Assembly (NCBI GenBank): GCA_947629775.1
Contig: CANRFA010000004.1
Span: forward strand, 62,001 to 126,000
DNA length: 64,000 nt
Source: an uncultured Oscillospiraceae bacterium
GTDB taxonomy: Bacteria; Bacillota; Clostridia; Oscillospirales; Oscillospiraceae
Reading direction: 5' to 3'
Position numbers and translations under genes: made by a program
Notes under the pieces: generated by a model
The model's database searches: none
What the model saw: only the letters and a program-made list of their open reading frames with translations
What the model was told of the DNA's origin: nothing
Part shown: piece after piece, positions 18,564-26,986 of the stretch
How positions within the stretch are numbered: position 1 is the stretch's first letter
How the letters are laid out: each line of letters opens with the position of its first letter

Positions 18564-19778
18564 TTACCCGCTGATTCCGGAGAGGAAGAGCCGATTCACC
18601 ACGACGGCCAGCGGCCCGATGAAGTCGATGCTCTGCTCCAGTTCGGAGCGGACGATGTAATCGCTGTTGTAGCGGCTGTCGTATTTCTGACAGGCGGACA
18701 GGAAGCGCGCGCGCAGTTCGGGTTCGTCGAAAAGTTTCCCGTAGATGATCACGTTGTCCGGAACCAGTATGGTGATCATGTCGCACACGGAGCGGGCCAG
18801 CATCTCCACGTCGTACTGGACAATGTCCCACATGGCGGGATCCTGCCCCCGGAGCACTTCGGAGAAGCGGCGGGCGGCGATCCGGGTCGGGTCTCCCTCC
18901 ACATTCCGATACAGATCCGGCATGGTTTCCCTGGAGAACCGGTCCCGGATCTGATCCGCTATGGCGTGAGTGCCCACATAGGTTTCCAGGCATCCCTTCC
19001 GTCCGCAGCGGCAGACCGGACCATGGGGATCTATGACGACATGCCCGATCTCCGCATTCCTGGAGCGGTGGCTGTCGTAGATCTGCTTGTGGATGACGAT
19101 GGTGGAGCCAACGCCCGGGCCCCACCTGATGAAGAGCATGTTGTCCAGTTCCCTGCCGTTGCCGAAGATCAGCTCGGCTTCTGCGAAGGCCCGCGCGTTG
19201 TTTTCCACGATGACAGGCATGTGGAGCGCTTCCTGGAGGAGGGGGCCGACGCGGACCGGCTGATCCCAGATGCGGCAGGCGTTGAGGCTGACCCCTTCCG
19301 TCCGGTTTACAATGCCGGGAACGGAGACCCCGGCGCCAAGCAGGGTGGAGCGGGAGATTTCCTCTTCCTCCAGCATCCGCAGGGCGTGGTGGGCCACCTG
19401 GTGAAGAAACTGCAGGGGAGGGATGGAGGAATTGGTGGCCATGCGACGGGAGGTGGCCTTCCCGCCCCGCAGATTGCTGACCGTAAGGCAGGTTTCCGCG
19501 CTCTCGATGGAGATGGAGAGCACCCGGAATCGGTCGTAGTTAATGCCAAGCAGGATCTTTCGCCGTCCGGCCCGTTTGCTCTCCCGGTCCTCGCCGAGAA
19601 CGGTGAGGACCTGGTCGACCAGGAGGTCCGAGCAGAGGACGGTAACCGTAGCGGGTGTCAGACCGAGGGCGTTGGCGATGTCCTTGCGGGACATGGCGGT
19701 GTGGTCGTTCAGCAGCCGGAGAATGGCGTTGCGGTTGTTTATTTTCACATTGCCCAGGTTGATGCCCGTATAGCTCAC
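18564..19778 (-). CDS. ROK-family transcriptional repressor
   Basis: The 404-residue protein has an N-terminal winged helix-turn-helix (about 15-60, SRKDIANALGLTPATVT) and a ROK sugar-kinase-like domain. That domain contains the structural zinc motif GHVVIDPHGPVCRCGRKGCLE. This is the architecture of XylR/NagC-type repressors, which respond to sugars or sugar phosphates. The start is GTG at 19776-19778, with an AGGGAG Shine-Dalgarno. It converges on the transketolase operon, whose promoter carries a dyad that it may bind. The inducer cannot be told from the sequence. Confidence 0.88.
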   Translation of the reverse strand: MSYTGINLGNVKINNRNAILRLLNDHTAMSRKDIANALGLTPATVTVLCSDLLVDQVLTVLGEDRESKRAGRRKILLGINYDRFRVLSISIESAETCLTVSNLRGGKATSRRMATNSSIPPLQFLHQVAHHALRMLEEEEISRSTLLGAGVSVPGIVNRTEGVSLNACRIWDQPVRVGPLLQEALHMPVIVENNARAFAEAELIFGNGRELDNMLFIRWGPGVGSTIVIHKQIYDSHRSRNAEIGHVVIDPHGPVCRCGRKGCLETYVGTHAIADQIRDRFSRETMPDLYRNVEGDPTRIAARRFSEVLRGQDPAMWDIVQYDVEMLARSVCDMITILVPDNVIIYGKLFDEPELRARFLSACQKYDSRYNSDYIVRSELEQSIDFIGPLAVVVNRLFLSGISG

Positions 19779-19885
19779 GAGGACGCTCCCTTCCCGGCAG
19801 AAAAGCGGCAGCTGCCCGGGAGAAGAAAGTCCGGGGCAACTGCCGGAGGATTCTGAAAACCGATCGTTGACTTTCTGAGGCGTTC

Positions 19886-19914
19886 AGTATATCAGATTGC
19901 GAAACGAGATTCAA
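19886..19914 (-). promoter_or_regulatory. Sigma-A promoter of the ROK repressor gene
   Basis: On the minus strand: TTGAAT (19909-19914), a 17-base spacer and TATACT (19886-19891). From 19915 to 20220 I find no gene, repeat or RNA signature on either strand. Confidence 0.75.
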
Positions 19915-20220
19915 GATATGGAAACCGGCAGCGGCCTTTGCGTTACGATTTCACCCTTGGGGCGCCAAAGACATGCTCCAACTGGTGGGACCCCCGAAAG
20001 CGGTGATGGCGTTGGCGGCAGAGCGGGCGTCGTGGGGAATTCAGGCGCAGACAGTCGCCGTTGATGCCTGTCTCTGCGGGGGCGGATATGCGCGGGACCA
20101 GGGCGCCAGCGCAGAAGAGAGCTCTTCTCTTTCCTGGAACGGTTTTTCCTGCCCTCCCGCAGATCCGGAAACCGGAGCGGTTGCAGAAAAGTCAGGCCAT
20201 CTCCGCAGGCGAAGGGGCAG

Positions 20221-20261
20221 AAAAAGCCGGGGGACGGACGCTTGGATGTCCGTCCCCCGGC
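20221..20261 (-). terminator. Intrinsic terminator of feoB
   Basis: On the minus strand a stem of CCGGGGGACGGAC with GTCCGTCCCCCGG, loop about eight bases, is followed by CTTTTT. It lies ten bases beyond the feoB stop. Confidence 0.8.
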
Positions 20262-20271
20262 GGAAGCGGGG

Positions 20272-22674
20272 TCAGAAGAACAGAGATCCCAGCTGGAAAA
20301 CCAGCATGGAGACCACGTAGGCGCAGCCGATCTGCCAGGCGATGGAGAAGAAGGCCCAGCGGGGACTGTTCATCTCCTTGAAGATGGTGGAAACGGCGGC
20401 GATGCAGGGAACGTAGAGCAGAACGAAGACCAGCAGAGAGAAGGCGGAGAGCGGGGTAAAGCCCGACATGGCCGCCGCCACCGCGTCGCTGCCGGCGGTA
20501 AGGGGGAAGGCGTAGAACATGGACAGGGAGGTGACCACCATCTCCTTGGCGATGAAGCCGGTGAGCAGAGCGACCGCCGCCTGCCACTGGCCGAAGCCGC
20601 AGGGCTCGAAGACAGGGGCAATGAAACTGCCCAGGGCGCCCAGCATGCTGTCCGCCGGGTCCTCCACCATCACAAAGGAGGGGCTGAAGGTCTGCAGAAG
20701 CCAGAGGAGAACGGACATCAGCAGAATCAGGGTGCCGGCCTTGATCAGGAAGCCCCGCACCTTCTGCCACACGTGGGTGAGCATGTTGCCCAGGGAGGGC
20801 AGACGGTAGGGCGGCAGTTCCAGCACGAAGGGAGCGGGCTCTCCGGAAAAGAGGGTGTGCTTGAAGAGAAGGCCGGAGAGAATGCCACAGGCCATGCCGA
20901 TCAGGTAGAGCCCGAAGACCACCAGTCCGGCCCAGGGGCCGAAGAAGGCGGAGGAGATGAGGCCGTAGACCGGCAGTTTGGCGGAGCAGGACATGAAGGG
21001 GACCAGCAGGATGGTCATCCGGCGGTCCTTTTCGTTCTCCATGGTGCGGGCGCCCATGATGGCGGGCACCGAGCAGCCGAAGCCCATGAGCATGGGGATG
21101 AAGGCCTTGCCGCTGAGACCGAAACGCCGCAGAAGCCGGTCCATGATGAAGGCGGCCCGGGACATGTACCCCGAGTCCTCCAGGAAGGACAGGAACAGGA
21201 AGAGAAGGGCGATCTGGGGGAGGAAGGTGAGCACCCCGCCCACGCCGGCGATGATGCCATCGCAGAGCAGGGAGACCAGCACCCGGGAGGTGCCGGCGGC
21301 CAGCAGGAATCCCTCCAGCGTGATGGAGAGGGTATCGATAGCCGCGCCCACCAGATCCGAGAGCCAGGAGCCGAAGGGTCCGAAGGTGACCACAAACATC
21401 ACCAGCATGGCGCAGAGGAAGAGGGGCAGGGCCAGAATCCGATGGGTGACCACCCGGTCGATCTTCTCCGTCAGGGTGGCGGTTCCCGGCCGCTTTCCCC
21501 GGACCACGGCCTCGGAGACCAGGTGTTCGATGTACTGGTAGCGGCTGTCCGCGATCAGGGTTTCCCGGTCGCCCAGGGCGCTGGAGTTCTCGTATTCCCG
21601 GACAATGGCGTCCAGTTCCTTCTGTACCTGGGAGGGCACATTCAGGGCCTTCGCGACGATTTCGTCGCCCTCCAGCAGTTTGATGGAGGCCCAGTGGGCG
21701 GGAAGGTGGGCGGCATAGGCGTAGTCGTGGAGCAGTTCGCCCATCCTGTGGTGCACATCGTGGGTATAGTCGTCGTAGAGGTCGTCCGGTTCTGCCGTAA
21801 ACCCCAGGTGCATCTCCCGGTGGGCGGTGTGAAGCAGTTCCTCCAGACCGTCTCCCGTGCGGGCGGTGATGGGGACCACGGGAACCCCCAGCCTCCGGGA
21901 CAGAGCGCCGATGTTAATGGTGTCTCCCCGCTGGGAGACCTCGTCCATGAAGTTGAGGGCCACTACCATGGGACGTTCCAGTTCCAGCAGCTGCACGGTC
22001 AGGTACAGGTTGCGCTCCAGGTTAGTGGCGTCCACGATGTCGATGACGCAGTCCGGGGCCTCCTGGATGATGAAGTCCCGGGAGACGATCTCCTCCATGG
22101 AATAGGGGGAGAGAGAGTAGATGCCGGGCAGATCCACCACGGTGATGGGCTTGTCCTCCAGATGGGCGGTGCCCTCCTTCTTCTCCACCGTGACCCCTGG
22201 CCAGTTGCCCACGTACTGATTGGAGCCGGTCAGGGCGTTGAAGACGGTGGTCTTGCCGCAGTTGGGATTGCCGGCCAGCGCGACCCGCATGGTGCGGGTA
22301 TCGTGGGCGGAGTGGTCGTAGTTCTGTCCGTGGGCCAGCAGTTCGTGTTCGTGGTCCCGCAGACGGCGGCGGATGGCCTCCGGAGAGCGGGCCCGGCGGG
22401 CGGCTTCCACCCGGGCGGGATCCGGCGGCATGCCGGGTGGCCCTACCCGGATCTGATCGGCGTCCGCCCGGCGCAGGGACAGTTCATAGCCCCGCAGGGA
22501 GACCTCCAGGGGATCTCCCAGAGGCGCGATTTTGGTCAGAGTGATCTGGGTCCCGGGTGTGAGGCCCATATCGACCAGCCGGCGCTTGACCGCGCCGGAG
22601 GCGTTGCCCACGGACAGAATTGTCCCGCTCTGACCGGGCGAGAGCGATTCCAGGGTCTGTCCGCTGTGTTCCAT
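20272..22674 (-). CDS. feoB: Ferrous iron transporter FeoB with fused FeoA domain
   Basis: Takes up Fe(II) across the cytoplasmic membrane. The 800 residues begin with an SH3-like FeoA domain (about 1-78, LSPGQSGTILSV to ADQIRV). A G-protein domain follows with G1 GNPNCGKT (135-142) and DLPGIYSLSPYS. The C-terminal half holds the multi-helix FeoB core with its gate repeats. FeoA and FeoB are usually separate genes; here they are one chain. The gene follows the exonuclease gene after 33 bases with AAGGAG before ATG, so it is probably co-transcribed with it. No Fur-type box was identified. Confidence 0.95.
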   Translation of the reverse strand: MEHSGQTLESLSPGQSGTILSVGNASGAVKRRLVDMGLTPGTQITLTKIAPLGDPLEVSLRGYELSLRRADADQIRVGPPGMPPDPARVEAARRARSPEAIRRRLRDHEHELLAHGQNYDHSAHDTRTMRVALAGNPNCGKTTVFNALTGSNQYVGNWPGVTVEKKEGTAHLEDKPITVVDLPGIYSLSPYSMEEIVSRDFIIQEAPDCVIDIVDATNLERNLYLTVQLLELERPMVVALNFMDEVSQRGDTINIGALSRRLGVPVVPITARTGDGLEELLHTAHREMHLGFTAEPDDLYDDYTHDVHHRMGELLHDYAYAAHLPAHWASIKLLEGDEIVAKALNVPSQVQKELDAIVREYENSSALGDRETLIADSRYQYIEHLVSEAVVRGKRPGTATLTEKIDRVVTHRILALPLFLCAMLVMFVVTFGPFGSWLSDLVGAAIDTLSITLEGFLLAAGTSRVLVSLLCDGIIAGVGGVLTFLPQIALLFLFLSFLEDSGYMSRAAFIMDRLLRRFGLSGKAFIPMLMGFGCSVPAIMGARTMENEKDRRMTILLVPFMSCSAKLPVYGLISSAFFGPWAGLVVFGLYLIGMACGILSGLLFKHTLFSGEPAPFVLELPPYRLPSLGNMLTHVWQKVRGFLIKAGTLILLMSVLLWLLQTFSPSFVMVEDPADSMLGALGSFIAPVFEPCGFGQWQAAVALLTGFIAKEMVVTSLSMFYAFPLTAGSDAVAAAMSGFTPLSAFSLLVFVLLYVPCIAAVSTIFKEMNSPRWAFFSIAWQIGCAYVVSMLVFQLGSLFF

Positions 22675-22707
22675 AGAGATTCTCCTTCCGGGAACAGGGG
22701 TGTGTGC

Positions 22708-23682
22708 TCAGGACTCTTCGGATTCCTCCGGAGCGTCTGTCTTTTTCCGCCGGCGCTTCCGGCGGGAACGGGAACCGGTATGGAGCGCCGTGCACTGCCA
22801 GGTGGAGCCGGCCATTGCCATTTCCAGGAGAGCCTGGTTGGCGGAGGTGGTACGGCCCACTTCCGGGAAGATCCACAGCCGCTTGCGCTTGTCCAACGCG
22901 GTTTCCAGCCGAAGGATGTAAGGACCGTGGGTGGGGCAGCTCAGAGGAGCGTAGAAAATCTGCCCGTCGTCGGAATACCAGACGGAGGTTCGCACCGGGC
23001 GGGAGCAGGCAGGGCACTCGCCCCGGCGGGAGGAGCGGCTGTTGAGCGCCGCCTCCGTGGATTCGAAGGGACCGAGCCAGACTCCGTTTTTCTTTATGGG
23101 AAGGCCCAGACGGGTGACCACCTTTTCCTTTCGGGCGGGCTCCCCGGGGACCCGGCGCACAGCGGCTACTTCCTCTGCCTTCAGGCAGGATCCGACCAGA
23201 GCGGTGTAGAGAGAGTCGTAGAGGGCGTTGTGGAAATCAAAGGTTTCCGGAATGCCGCAGTAGTCCACGGCCGGTTCCAGGGCCGGGGAATTGGCGGAAC
23301 TGGCCGCGATGGCGAAGGCGGCCTGCAGGTCGTAGAAGTGATCCGGCAGGCAGTTGGTCAGGGACCAGTAGCGCAGGTTTTCCGCCAGCACCATCAGGTC
23401 CGCCGTGCCCCAGATGGCGAATTCCCGATCTTCGCCCCACCAGAGCCGGAACTGTTCCATGGCTTCGGGGAAGGAGAGCGGAGATTTCTGGGCCAGCGCC
23501 AGCTCCGGCAGGGCGGCGGCGGCGGGGCTGAGGGTTTTATGTACTCTTGGGCGGATGTAGGCGCAGAAGGTATCCAGGACCCGTCCGCCCAGGTGGTCCA
23601 TTTTGACTGCGCCGATCTGGAGGATTTCGTTCAGCCGGCCGCCATAGCGGCCGCTGTTCCACTCCAGATCCATGACTATCAT
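22708..23682 (-). CDS. DEDDh-type 3'-5' exonuclease
   Basis: The 324-residue protein opens with MIVMDLEWNS, giving the DxE pair (D5, E7) of the RNase T/DnaQ exonuclease fold. The late motif FHNALYDSLYTA supplies the HxxxxD pair. A C-terminal segment with CPACSRP and a later CPTHG may bind zinc, followed by a very basic tail (RSRRKRRRKK). ATG 23682 is chosen over the in-frame GTG at 23691 because AGGAAGGGG sits about nine bases before it but abuts the GTG. The substrate, DNA or RNA, is unknown. Confidence 0.8.
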   Translation of the reverse strand: MIVMDLEWNSGRYGGRLNEILQIGAVKMDHLGGRVLDTFCAYIRPRVHKTLSPAAAALPELALAQKSPLSFPEAMEQFRLWWGEDREFAIWGTADLMVLAENLRYWSLTNCLPDHFYDLQAAFAIAASSANSPALEPAVDYCGIPETFDFHNALYDSLYTALVGSCLKAEEVAAVRRVPGEPARKEKVVTRLGLPIKKNGVWLGPFESTEAALNSRSSRRGECPACSRPVRTSVWYSDDGQIFYAPLSCPTHGPYILRLETALDKRKRLWIFPEVGRTTSANQALLEMAMAGSTWQCTALHTGSRSRRKRRRKKTDAPEESEES

Positions 23683-23727
23683 GGGGGGCACCCCCTTCCT
23701 GTATCAGATCAGACATTTGAATAAAGG

Positions 23728-23756
23728 ATTATACGCCCGCCCGCCGGGAAATGCAA
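23728..23756 (-). promoter_or_regulatory. Sigma-A promoter of the exonuclease-feoB unit
   Basis: On the minus strand: TTGCAT (23751-23756), a 17-base spacer and TATAAT (23728-23733). Confidence 0.8.
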
Positions 23757-23757
23757 C

Positions 23758-23797
23758 AGAAAAAGCACCGGCTCTGCCTGCCGGTGCAAAGTTTTTC
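23758..23797 (-). terminator. Intrinsic terminator, usable from both strands
   Basis: GCACCGG and CCGGTGC (23765-23787) form a 7-bp stem around nine bases. On the minus strand TTTTT follows; on the plus strand AAAG then TTTTT follows. No protein gene ends here on either strand, which points to a transcript from 24.26 kb on the minus strand. Confidence 0.65.
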
Positions 23798-24263
23798 ATG
23801 TGGCCGGTGTGGGGCGCCTCCTGGCCGCAACGAAGCGGAAGCGGGAATCCCCGGAACAGTACGGAGCGAAACGGAGTCCGGGATACCGCAGGCCAGGGGC
23901 GCTTCCGCTCCCGAAAAAGGGGCGCTGAGAACAAAGCCACAGGAAATCCGGGAACGGCTCTGGACTCCGGGCAGGTCGTTTCCATCCCCGCGGAGAAGGA
24001 AAAGAGCGGGAGCCGGTCGGGAAGAGGAGGAAGGCAGACGGGAAGCCAGGCTGAAGGGCGGACGAAAGCGCGCAACAGCGGAACCGCCGGCCCTTCGAGG
24101 ATGAATCCGGACGCCGCCGGCCGGCACAGGGCCGGTGCGGACTGCCGTTGGAAAGACGGGCAGAATCCGGTACGGGCGCCCCGGGAGAACAGCCTGCCAG
24201 GACGCAGGAGAGCGGCGGACAGAGAACCCGTCCGCAGCGCCAGGCGGGGCGTGGAAATCCGTT
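23764..24263 (-). ncRNA. Candidate non-coding transcript of about 500 nt
   Basis: This stretch is bounded on the minus strand by a sigma-A-like promoter (24270-24298) and an intrinsic terminator (23758-23797). It holds no convincing reading frame on either strand. The minus-strand sequence repeats a GGATT(T/C) motif about five times, in contexts such as ACGGATTTCC, CCGGATTCTG, CCGGATTCAT, CCGGATTTCC and GGGGATTCCC. I looked for conserved RNase P, SRP, tmRNA and 6S RNA cores and did not find them. It may be a small RNA or simply spacer DNA. Confidence 0.35.
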
Positions 24264-24269
24264 AAGGAA

Positions 24270-24298
24270 ATTGTAACACAGGCGGGGCAGCCTGTCCA
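24270..24298 (-). promoter_or_regulatory. Sigma-A-like promoter overlapping a small hairpin
   Basis: On the minus strand: TGGACA (24293-24298), a 17-base spacer and TACAAT (24270-24275). The spacer contains ACAGGC-TGCCCC-GCCTGT, which could also act as a weak terminator for spoIID just upstream. Both readings are possible. Confidence 0.5.
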
Positions 24299-24342
24299 GT
24301 GAATTTCAGGAAGAAATCTGCGGGGCAGGAGGACGAAGTCCC

Positions 24343-25398
24343 CTACCAGAGAAGCCCCACCCGGGCGCCGGTATAGTACCAGGTGAGAATGTCCTCGAAG
24401 GTCTTTCCCTGGCCCGCCAGGGCGTTGGCGCCATACTGGCTCATTCCCACGCCATGGCCATAGCCGGTCACAGAGAAGACAAACTGCTCTCCGGTCCAGT
24501 TGACGGTAAATGAGGCGGACCGCAGCTGAAAGAGGGAGCGGACCTGCCCGCCGGTGAGAGAGACGCCCCCCAGTTTCAGGGAGGCCACGGAGGAACCGCT
24601 TCCCGGAACGATGTCCTGAAACCAGGAAGCGGGGTCTCCGGAGAGATCCGCCGCGGGGTACGCAGCCAGGGTGGCGCTTCGGACCTCTTCCGCAGTCAGG
24701 GTGACCTGAGAGTGCCAGTTTGGGACCTCTTCTCCCTCCGGAGAATCCACGCTTTTCAGATAGTCGATCCCGTTGCCCCAGACCTGAGCCGCGTCTACGG
24801 TTTTCCCGGCGGCGGAGGAAAAAAATACGGCCTGGATGGGACTGTCTTCATAGAGGATTCCCAGCCCGTCTGTGGCGGAGACCGCTTCCTCGATGCGCGC
24901 GGCGTATTCCCCGGCCTCAAGGCCCCAGCGCAGTTCCGCGTCGGAGCGCTCCGTCCAGGCCTGACAGCAGGTGCTGTCCCCGCAGATATCCGCCTGGGGA
25001 TGCTTCGGGGAGGAGGCGTTCTGCTGTCGGACGGTGTAGGTGCGGGCGGCGCAGGCCTGGGCCTTCAGGGCCTCCGGTTCAAACGTCGCCGGCATTTCGG
25101 CGGCCACCACGCCCCACAGATACTCGTCCATGGTCAGCTCCACGGTTTCTCCGGTTTTCTTCAGCAGGCGGACGGCCCTTCCCCGGTCCCGGGCTTCCGC
25201 GGGGGCCGTCGAGGCGCCGGAGGAGTCCAGACGGTCGGCCTCGCCGGCGGGCGGGTCCGGGTTTCCCTTCCAGAGGGGATCCCCCCGCAGCAGCGCCGCG
25301 GGCAGCAGAGTCAGAAACAGGGCCAGTACCGTTCCGGCGGCGGCCGCCTGCCGGGTCCGAAGCGTTCCGAAAAACAGGAGTCTCTTCCTGGTTTCCAT
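24343..25398 (-). CDS. spoIID: SpoIID-type stage II sporulation protein (peptidoglycan lytic transglycosylase)
   Basis: Membrane-anchored murein hydrolase that drives engulfment of the forespore. The 351 residues have an N-terminal membrane segment (about 19-38), a Ser/Pro/Asp-rich linker and the SpoIID domain. That domain shows the catalytic-type Glu in VVAAEMPATFEPEALKAQA (E101), the ARTYTV segment, a CGDSTCC cluster (C139, C144, C145) and the late GHGVGMSQYGANALA. It stands alone on the minus strand and has a sigma-E-like promoter, as expected of a mother-cell gene. Confidence 0.9.
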   Translation of the reverse strand: METRKRLLFFGTLRTRQAAAAGTVLALFLTLLPAALLRGDPLWKGNPDPPAGEADRLDSSGASTAPAEARDRGRAVRLLKKTGETVELTMDEYLWGVVAAEMPATFEPEALKAQACAARTYTVRQQNASSPKHPQADICGDSTCCQAWTERSDAELRWGLEAGEYAARIEEAVSATDGLGILYEDSPIQAVFFSSAAGKTVDAAQVWGNGIDYLKSVDSPEGEEVPNWHSQVTLTAEEVRSATLAAYPAADLSGDPASWFQDIVPGSGSSVASLKLGGVSLTGGQVRSLFQLRSASFTVNWTGEQFVFSVTGYGHGVGMSQYGANALAGQGKTFEDILTWYYTGARVGLLW

Positions 25399-25419
25399 TG
25401 CGCCACCTCCTTGGGTCCC

Positions 25420-25449
25420 ATTCTATGGGACAGCCCCCCGGAATATGCC
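25420..25449 (-). promoter_or_regulatory. Sigma-E-type sporulation promoter of spoIID
   Basis: On the minus strand GGCATATT (25442-25449), a 14-base spacer and CATAGAAT (25420-25427) closely match the known sigma-E pattern (about CATATT, then CATACAAT). It sits about 20 bases before the spoIID start. spoIID is a sigma-E gene in Bacillus subtilis. Confidence 0.65.
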
Positions 25450-25524
25450 GGGCGGCGGGTTCCGGCCGCCATCCGGAGCGGGGAGGAGAACGGGGAAAAA
25501 GTCGGCGAATATGGCCTTTTTGTA

Positions 25525-25553
25525 TTGCCCGAGGGGCGGTCCGGTGCTATAAT
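25525..25553 (+). promoter_or_regulatory. Sigma-A promoter of the nudF-wal operon
   Basis: TTGCCC (25525-25530), a 17-base spacer and a perfect TATAAT (25548-25553), 60 bases before the NUDIX gene. Confidence 0.75.
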
Positions 25554-25612
25554 GGCATGGACTGCGATAAAATCGGTTGTGGACCGCCCAGGCGGAAGCG
25601 AGGAGGAGACAC

Positions 25613-26149
25613 ATGGATCTGATGGAGCGCCGGATCGACGGCGAGACCCTCTACGAAGGGAAGATTGTGAAGCTGGTTGTGGATCACGCCCGGCTGCCGG
25701 ACGGCACTGTGGCCATCCGCGAGGTGGTTTATCATCCGGGCGGCGTAGGCGTGCTGGCCCTGGACGACAACGGGAACGTTCCTCTGGTGAAGCAGTTCCG
25801 CTATCCCCTGCAGAAGCTGCTGCTGGAGATCCCGGCGGGCAAACTGGAGCCCGGGGAGGACCACGCGCTGGCGGCCCGGCGGGAGCTGAGCGAGGAGACG
25901 GGGTTCGAGGCGGACGAAATGACCTATCTGGGCTATACGCTGGCCTCTCCCGGATTCTGCGACGAGGCGCTCCACATGTATCTGGCCCGGGGGCTGCGGC
26001 GCACGGGGCAGCATCTGGACGAGGACGAGTTCCTGGACGTGGTGAGCGTTCCCTTTGACGAACTGGTGCGGCAGGTGATGGACGGGACCATCACGGACGC
26101 CAAGACCGTCGCCATTACCCTGAAGACAAAGGTACTGCTGGGCCTGTGA
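25613..26149 (+). CDS. nudF: NUDIX hydrolase, ADP-ribose pyrophosphatase type
   Basis: Hydrolyses ADP-ribose or related nucleoside diphosphate sugars to AMP and a sugar phosphate. The 178-residue protein contains a complete Nudix box, GKLEPGEDHALAARRELSEE followed by TGF, and the N-terminal VREVVYHP-like (IREVVYHPGGVGVLAL) strand of the NudF group. ATG 25613 has AGGAGGAG upstream; an in-frame GTG at 25577 lacks one. It is first in a unit with walR, walK, yycH, yycI and murI; walR starts 23 bases after its stop. Confidence 0.88.
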   Translation: MDLMERRIDGETLYEGKIVKLVVDHARLPDGTVAIREVVYHPGGVGVLALDDNGNVPLVKQFRYPLQKLLLEIPAGKLEPGEDHALAARRELSEETGFEADEMTYLGYTLASPGFCDEALHMYLARGLRRTGQHLDEDEFLDVVSVPFDELVRQVMDGTITDAKTVAITLKTKVLLGL

Positions 26150-26172
26150 GCCCGAATAAAGGAGGAACGACT

Positions 26173-26877
26173 TTGGCTAAGACCATCCTGATCGTAGAGG
26201 ACGAGCAGAACATTGTGGATATTCTCTCCTTCAATCTCAGACGGGAAGGCTATGAGACGATGGAGGCCTACGATGGCCCCACCGGGCTGGAGCTGGCGCT
26301 GACAAAGAACCCGGACCTGATCCTTCTGGACCTGATGCTTCCCGGCATGAACGGGTTTCAGGTCTGCAAGCAGATCCGGGCCAGCGGTTCCTCGATTCCC
26401 ATCCTGATGCTGACCGCCCGGGAGGAGGAATCGGACAAGGTGCTTGGACTGGAGCTGGGGGGCGACGACTACATTACGAAGCCTTTCTCCATGCGGGAGC
26501 TGATGGCCCGGGTGAAGGCCAACATCCGCCGGGTGGAGATGCAGCCCGCCCCCGTGAAGGAGAAACCGGATCTGAGTCCCATCCGCCTGGGCCGGGTGAC
26601 CATCGACCGGGAGCGGTGCGTCGTCACCAAGGACGATATTGTCCTGGAGCTGACCCAGCGGGAATACGATCTCATCTGTTTCCTGGCGTCCCAGCCGGGC
26701 CGGGCCTTCTCCCGGGAGACGCTGATGGAAAAGGTCTGGAACTACGAAGGGTACGTGGGCGACGTGCGGGCCGTGGACGTGGCGGTGCGGCGCCTGCGGG
26801 AGAAACTGGAGGACAACCCCGCCTCTCCCCGCTTCATTCTGACCCGGCGGGGGCTGGGGTATCTGTTCGCGGGCTGA
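26173..26877 (+). CDS. walR: Response regulator WalR (YycF), OmpR family
   Basis: Essential regulator of cell-wall metabolism in low-GC Gram-positives. The 234 residues comprise a receiver domain (phospho-acceptor D53 in LLDLMLPGMNG, the switch Thr in LTARE and the Lys in ITKPFSMREL) and a C-terminal winged helix (YDLICFLA to RRLREKLEDNP). The start is TTG at 26173, supported by AAAGGAGG eight bases upstream. An upstream in-frame GTG at 26146 overlaps the NUDIX stop and is rejected. The kinase lies downstream. Confidence 0.9.
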   Translation: MAKTILIVEDEQNIVDILSFNLRREGYETMEAYDGPTGLELALTKNPDLILLDLMLPGMNGFQVCKQIRASGSSIPILMLTAREEESDKVLGLELGGDDYITKPFSMRELMARVKANIRRVEMQPAPVKEKPDLSPIRLGRVTIDRERCVVTKDDIVLELTQREYDLICFLASQPGRAFSRETLMEKVWNYEGYVGDVRAVDVAVRRLREKLEDNPASPRFILTRRGLGYLFAG

Positions 26878-26893
26878 GAAAGCCGCAGAAGGG

Positions 26894-26921
26894 AACGGAA
26901 CCGGGCGCGCCCGGTTCCGTT
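26894..26921 (+). other. Perfect palindromic hairpin between walR and walK
   Basis: Twenty-eight bases (AACGGAACCGGGCG and its exact complement) form a perfect palindrome ending in GTTTCG. It lies 17 bases after the walR stop and 65 before walK. It could partly terminate or process the transcript and so lower walK output relative to walR. Confidence 0.6.
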
Positions 26922-26986
26922 TCGCACACGGCGGGCCGCTCCGGCGGCCTTCCCGGTTCAATCTCCGGAAAGGATGGTGAGTTCTC

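Noticed and set aside
23764..24263. RNase P RNA, tmRNA, SRP RNA or 6S RNA
   Set aside because: I looked for the conserved cores such as GAGGAAAGTCC and the tmRNA tag and 3' end on both strands and did not find them.
23704..24265. Open frames of 100-200 codons on both strands between the exonuclease and spoIID genes
   Set aside because: No Shine-Dalgarno, no family resemblance, and composition typical of out-of-frame GC-rich DNA.
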